From Arcuatula senhousia (Eukaryota > Mollusca > Bivalvia > Mytilida > Mytilidae): a DNA stretch of 64,000 bases. Positions 59,315 to 64,000 of the stretch are shown one piece after another. The notes beneath the pieces are model-generated. The model made no database searches, had not been told where the DNA came from, and saw only the letters and a program-made list of their open reading frames with translations. Position 1 is the first letter of the stretch. Every line of letters starts with the position of its first letter. The stretch is from contig OZ020305.1 in NCBI GenBank assembly GCA_963971305.1, positions 41,489,717-41,553,716 of the forward strand, in the 5' to 3' direction. The position numbers and the translations under genes are program-made.

Positions 59315-60195
59315 ACTTTGCGTCCGTCGTCGTCGTCTGTCGTCGTCGTTTTCTGTTAACAGTTTTTCAAAGATCTTCTCCTCTGAAACTTCTGAACAGA
59401 ATTAAATGAAACTTTGTATGAATGATTCTTAGGGTGTCCTGCACCAAACTTGTGTTTCGATTTTTGATCCGTCAAAACCATGGCCAACGTTACTAAAAAA
59501 AAAGGCCAGGGATGTAAAACTAATGTTTTTGGCTTGTAAATCAACAAGTATAAGAGATAGATGAAATCTGATGCCACCCTACTGCTTCAGCATCAAAAGT
59601 TCTACTAAAGTCTCCATTTGGTCAAAGTTGTCAGGTGATCCTTAATAGGAGTTACAACCCCTTAAAGGTAAAAAAATAGCGTTTTTTCATGTTTTTGGCT
59701 TATAGAATAAAAACTATTGCAAATAGAGAAAAGCTGTTCCTTGCTTAATTGTTCAGCTCATTTAGCTCTACAAAAGTCTTCATAGGGTCGAAGTTGTCAG
59801 ATGATCTCTTATAGGGGTTACAGCCCCTTAAAAGGCGAAAAAACTTTTTTAATGCCTAAAAAATGAAAACTATTGCAGATAGAGAAAAGCTGTTGCTTGC
59901 TTAAATGTTCAGCTCATTACCTCTACAAAAGTCGTCATAGGGTCGAAGTTGTCAGAAGAGCCCTTATAGGGGTGACAGCCCCTTAAAGGTGAAAAAAAGT
60001 TTTTTTTAGGTGACCCCTTACAGGGGTTATGGCTCATAAAATAGCGTTTTTATCATGTTTTTGACCTACAGAATGAAAACTACAATAGATTAAAAAAACT
60101 GTTGCTTGCTTAAATGTTCAGCTCATTTTGCTTTACAAAAGTCTTTATAGGGTCGACATCAAGACAAGGTGAGAAATTCAGGCTCCTGGGAGCCT
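59315..60195 (+). repeat. Dispersed repeat R3, long copy
   Basis: Starts with the CGTCGTCGTCTGTCG block, then 'cttctcctctgaaacttctgaacag'. Then come three units of about 150 bp, each with 'ctacaaaagtc', 'gggtcgaagttgtcag', 'cttataggggt' and 'cagccccttaaa'. Ends 'caggctcctgggagcctcatg'. Confidence 0.65.
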
Positions 60196-60689
60196 CATGT
60201 TTACTTAGTTGTGCCGTGGTGATCGCCTCAATAATCCATTTGAGTCTCACAACTGTGTCGTGTATGGTGTTACTAACAAACCCTATGATCGTAATGGAAG
60301 AGGGGGTTTCACCCCTTCACATATTTTGAAATGATTGAGCCTAATGTATTTATATAAAGTGTTTTAATGAAAAAAAAATATAGATTCTCATTGTTTATGT
60401 TAAAAGTAACGATGTTGATCTTTAGTTTTCCACACTCTAAATTAAATATAATAATGGGAATATTTTGTTAAACCGGAACCATGACCAAGGAATGGTACCA
60501 GAAAGGAGATAAACATTATACTTATGTAATTTAAGATTACAAGTGTGTTAATGTTACACAATTTACACAACATTATACCAAAATTTTGAACTGTATAGTA
60601 TTTGTACTAAACCGTGCACAAAATGATTCGGACATTTGTAAATAAGTCTGAAGTTGACTCAAATGCTGCTGATGAGAGGTTACTCCTTG

Positions 60690-61055
60690 AAATATCGATA
60701 TACAGCATTACCAAATTAATCGTTTCATACCCGTTTTTTTGGTATTGTATTTTGAAACTACATGGGTCGATAACCGCTGCTGGTGGACCAGAGGTCCCCA
60801 AAGGTAATCACAAGCCTGGTCGTCAGACTTGTCTGACACGATTTTACCAATAAATTTCTAATATATTTTGTCATTGAAATTTCCTATTGTTAAATTCAAA
60901 ATTGTTTAAGACACCAGGTTCCTTTCCTTGTAATGCACATGGTCGATAACTTCGGTGCTGGATTTGGCTTTCCTGATCTCTAACTTTTCATTCAATATTT
61001 TTGGTTTTTGATCTTCCAATGTTTGGACTCAAATGCTGCTGATGAGAGGTTACTT
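60690..61055 (+). repeat. Dispersed repeat R5
   Basis: Complement of positions 1-235. It also repeats its own phrase 'aaatgctgctgatgagaggttact' at about 60660 and 61029, a direct repeat about 370 bp apart. Confidence 0.6.
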
Positions 61056-61269
61056 AAAATTGATTCATGTTCATTTAAGTATTTTCCCTTAATTAACTTT
61101 ATTTCAGCTGAATTAGCATGATAATTTATTTTTATGAACATTTAATTACATTTTTAGGTTGCGCTTCATCGTAAGTGCAAACACTATTACAATTCAAATT
61201 TAGGGCAGCAATTAACAAGGTATTTTCTATTATTATTACATGCATAGGAGAAGGGGTAATTAAAAAGAT

Positions 61270-61450
61270 TTAATCTGAAATTCTTCCGTAGTGTCCGAGT
61301 TCGTGTTGATTTTGTGTTTTTTAATTTATATTCTATGTTTCGTCGTGCTGTTTTCGTTCATGTTTACTGGTTTTGTCGTTGCCTTTTCGGACTTTTGACA
61401 CTCGAATGCACCGTTGGTGCCTCTTCGCTACTTTACTTTCTTCGGTGCCT
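61270..61450 (-). repeat. Dispersed repeat R1, inverted copy
   Basis: 'gtgctgttttcgttcatgtttactggttttgtcgttgcc', 'ttttcggacttttgacactcg' and 'gttggtgcctcttcg' are the reverse complement of R1 at 27692 and 47920. Confidence 0.6.
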
Positions 61451-61862
61451 ATTTGAAAGTAAACTTCAAGCTGTTCTTTTAATCTTTTGATATAAGGGTT
61501 TGTTTGGCAATTTTTGGCGTAGTTTTAGGTAAAATATTTTTGTTTGTTTTAAAAACCAATTTTGTTCAAGGAAATGAAATCCTTAGATAGATAGAATTTG
61601 CTAAAGAAATTTCTTTGTCAATTTTTTTTTCAAAACATAATCAATGCTGTATTAAAATACCTATTTAACCAATAATTAATGGATGTAATTCATTCTACGG
61701 TTTAAGGTGCGGGGTAAAACAAAAAAAATACCTCTTGTTCGGGGTTTCCATTTGCGCACTTGTACTTAAATGTACACTTTTCTCCCATGGTGTTATCAGC
61801 ACTAGACTTGTAAACACTTTGTTGTTACTCCCACATAATAGAAATATTGCGTCTGTCAAACC

Positions 61863-61870
61863 TTTAAAAG
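61863..61870 (+). promoter_or_regulatory. TATA-like box of gene E
   Basis: TTTAAAAG lies 40 bp before the start codon at 61910, similar in position to the boxes of genes C and D. Confidence 0.35.
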
Positions 61871-61909
61871 ACAATAGTCGGTTGAAACATTGTTAATATC
61901 GCCAATTCG

Positions 61910-62038
61910 ATGAAATCTACAGCTGTCCTAGCAGTACTACCGGTTTTGGTTTTAGGATGCTGCTTTCCTAAACAGTGGAGAGGGACATTAATTGACAGTG
62001 AAAAGTTCGACTCTGTCCAAATGTCTGTTTATAGTCAG
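61910..62038 (+). CDS. Ependymin-related protein, gene E (first exon only)
   Basis: 43 codons to a GTAAAT donor in phase 0, as in exon 1 of B, C and D. MKSTAVLAVLPVLVLG is a signal peptide and CCFPKQWRGT the family start. It ends with the short variable segment YSQ. The open frame continues into the intron for some codons without meaning. I found no exon 2 (V-x-Y/F-D type) before the window ends, so the rest lies to the right of 64000. With A-D this makes at least five copies, E being separated from D by the amine-oxidase-like and Kv genes. Confidence 0.85.
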
Positions 62039-63200
62039 GTAAATATGAAACCTTTTCACGTTAGACTTTATACGTTTTTACGCCGTGTGGTGATAAAGTT
62101 GGTTGCTTTTTATAATATTTTGTCTATGTTCGTCCGTTCGTTTGACTGTTTTTGAGTGTTTTTGTGAGCTTGTTTTGTTGCTGGGGGTGTTTTTGAAGTG
62201 AGGGGTATTGTTATTCTTCAAAAGACAATGAATCACTAATTATATATATATATATAATGATCGTAAGACTTATTTGACAGGCACTTTCCCTTTTGAAATC
62301 ACAGGGGTTTGAATTTTCGCCATATATCTTACCTTAAAAGTCAACCCCCTACCTTTGAATTTTTAAGTTGATATAAATGAGAAAAATCAAAGTACCGTTG
62401 GTACCGTGTACTTGGAAGTCACATTTGAACGAAGGCATGCGAGTTGTGTTGTGGTTTATAACTTTTTCGACAGAAGAAGGCATACAATTACTGAATTTAG
62501 ATATATCTTTATCTATGTATGACAACGGTATGAACTCGATATAACTACATGTATTTTTCGGTAACTTTTATCTGAGAAAATCCTTAGTTTAATTATCTCA
62601 GCTTTTATAAAAAGTATTAATGGTTTTAATTTCTATAATTTGTATATTCCAGCTAAAATATATTTCCCCATCGCACAGGTGACTAAAGTCACGTGATACA
62701 CAAAATGTAGTTTTTAAAAGGTTATGAAAAATATAGCAAATACGATATCATCATTTAAAACGAAATAAACAAATCAAGTAAAAATAAGGGGTTATACTAA
62801 CATAGATAAGAAAGCTCGTTGACCAAAAATATAAACACACTTCTACCGGAGAGCGAATGCACAATAGAATAGGTTATACCGCGGTCTCGGGGAAAAACGC
62901 GGATGGATTTCTCCGAAATCGATCATTACTATATAGTATACTTTGGAAGTCTTTGACTTCCAAGTTAAAATCAAGCACCTGTAATTAAAACGGCACCCAT
63001 ACCGTGGTGGTTATTTCTTGAAATACGTATATACTGCACGAATTAGATATCAGGGAGATGGCAGCCATCTCTAAGGGCCCCGCTCGTTAAACCCTGTACT
63101 CTGGGAACCGATATTGACCCTGTATTTCTCTTTGATACATGTGGTCAATGGTGAATGGACTATAAACTTTTGATAAGAATCAAGAATTTTGTGGAGTTTT
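62039..63200 (+). other. Gene E intron 1, nothing further recognised
   Basis: AT-rich; includes a TA run near 62240. No exon of the ependymin type seen. Confidence 0.4.
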
Positions 63201-63269
63201 GCGAAACAATACACTCATATTCCCCTTCTGTTCACGTATTTCAATGTTAAAATAGTCATATCAAACTTT

Positions 63270-64000
63270 CCAAAAAATGCAGACCAGACCAAAACATAAA
63301 TCTGGTCTGTCACTTATCATGGTAAACTTACATACCAAAACTCAGTTCCTTATCTACAAGCATTGAGAAAAAAATGTGCAGGGAACTGAATTTTCAGTGA
63401 ATTTTCCAAGTTCAAAGGGTCATTGCTCCTGTAAATTATTGCAGACCAAAAGAAATATAATTTATCATTGTAGACTCACATACAAAAAAACAAGATCATT
63501 ATCTACAGGCGTTTAGAAAAATTGCCAAAAATTGTAATTTCAGAGAGCCATAACTCCTGTAAAAAATTGTAGACTGGAACGAAACATAAACTTGATCTAT
63601 AACATGTCATGGTAGACTCAATCTGTTCATTATTTGCAAGCTTTTCAAGAAAGAGTGCGGAAAACGTAAATTTTAGTGAATTTTCGAAGTTTAAAGGTCA
63701 ATAACTCACATAAATCTTTGCGAACCGTAACCATACGTCAACTTGATCTGTTACAGTAACTTGTCATGGAAGACTCACATACCAAAAACTTGTTCATTCC
63801 CTACAAGCGTTAGGAAAAAAGTTCAGAAAACTGAAATTTCAGTGAATATTCAAAGTTTTTAAGGTAATTACACCCTTATGAGTTTGCAAACCGGAACATA
63901 ATGTAAGCTTGATTTGAAACTCATCTTACTTCATTAACATACCAAAAATATCCCAATATCTGTAAGCACATGGAAAAAACTGCGGAAAACTGATTTTGTA
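63270..64000 (+). repeat. Tandem repeat, ~150-bp period, running off the window
   Basis: About five diverged units with 'tcatggtagactcacatacc', 'ttcattatctacaagcgtt', 'aaaactgaaatttcagtgaat' and 'gcagaccaaaacataaa' variants. It lies in intron 1 of gene E if the gene continues to the right. Confidence 0.65.

Overview
The window is animal nuclear DNA: AT-rich, with GT-AG introns, spliced genes and many nested repeats. The mixture of ependymin-related genes, an RTE LINE, a Penelope-like reverse transcriptase, tRNA-derived SINE copies and large numbers of anonymous dispersed repeats suggests a bivalve mollusc, most likely a mussel of the Mytilus type. The species assignment is inference; no ribosomal or mitochondrial marker is present.

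The main content is a cluster of five ependymin-related (EPDR) genes, here called A to E. A (755-3484, +, first exon outside the window), B (5913-15093, +) and C (17665-27924, +) are in tandem. D (31143-34317, -) faces C. E (61910 onwards, +) shows only its first exon before the window ends. Exon by exon they share one architecture: a signal-peptide exon ending near CC-P-(K/Q)QW, then four internal exons and a very short last coding exon, with intron phases 0,0,1,1,0. I rebuilt the exons by reading splice sites and by comparing the copies. The products are about 196-206 residue secreted proteins.

Between D and E lie two other genes. One is an intron-free coding region for a 787-residue, single-pass copper amine oxidase homologue (41415-43778, +). 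It keeps the cofactor tyrosine but has lost all three copper-ligand histidines and the catalytic base, so it looks like a pseudoenzyme. The other is a two-exon voltage-gated potassium channel (48308-54435, -) with a zinc-binding T1 domain of the Kv2/3/4 kind, a weakly charged S4 and an altered S6 hinge.

Mobile and repeated DNA fills most of the rest. A near full-length RTE LINE with a 16-bp target-site duplication sits in intron 1 of gene B (7228-10816), itself inside an older repeat. A 2.28-kb foldback element with arms of about 1 kb lies at 44273-46553. A frameshifted Penelope-like RT and a 398-bp tandem duplication occupy the Kv intron. There are also a SINE nested in another repeat (15448-15668), a possible TTAA-flanked element (37502-39283), minisatellites in several introns, and several dispersed families, labelled R1 to R6 in the entries. 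No tRNA gene, rRNA or CRISPR array was seen.
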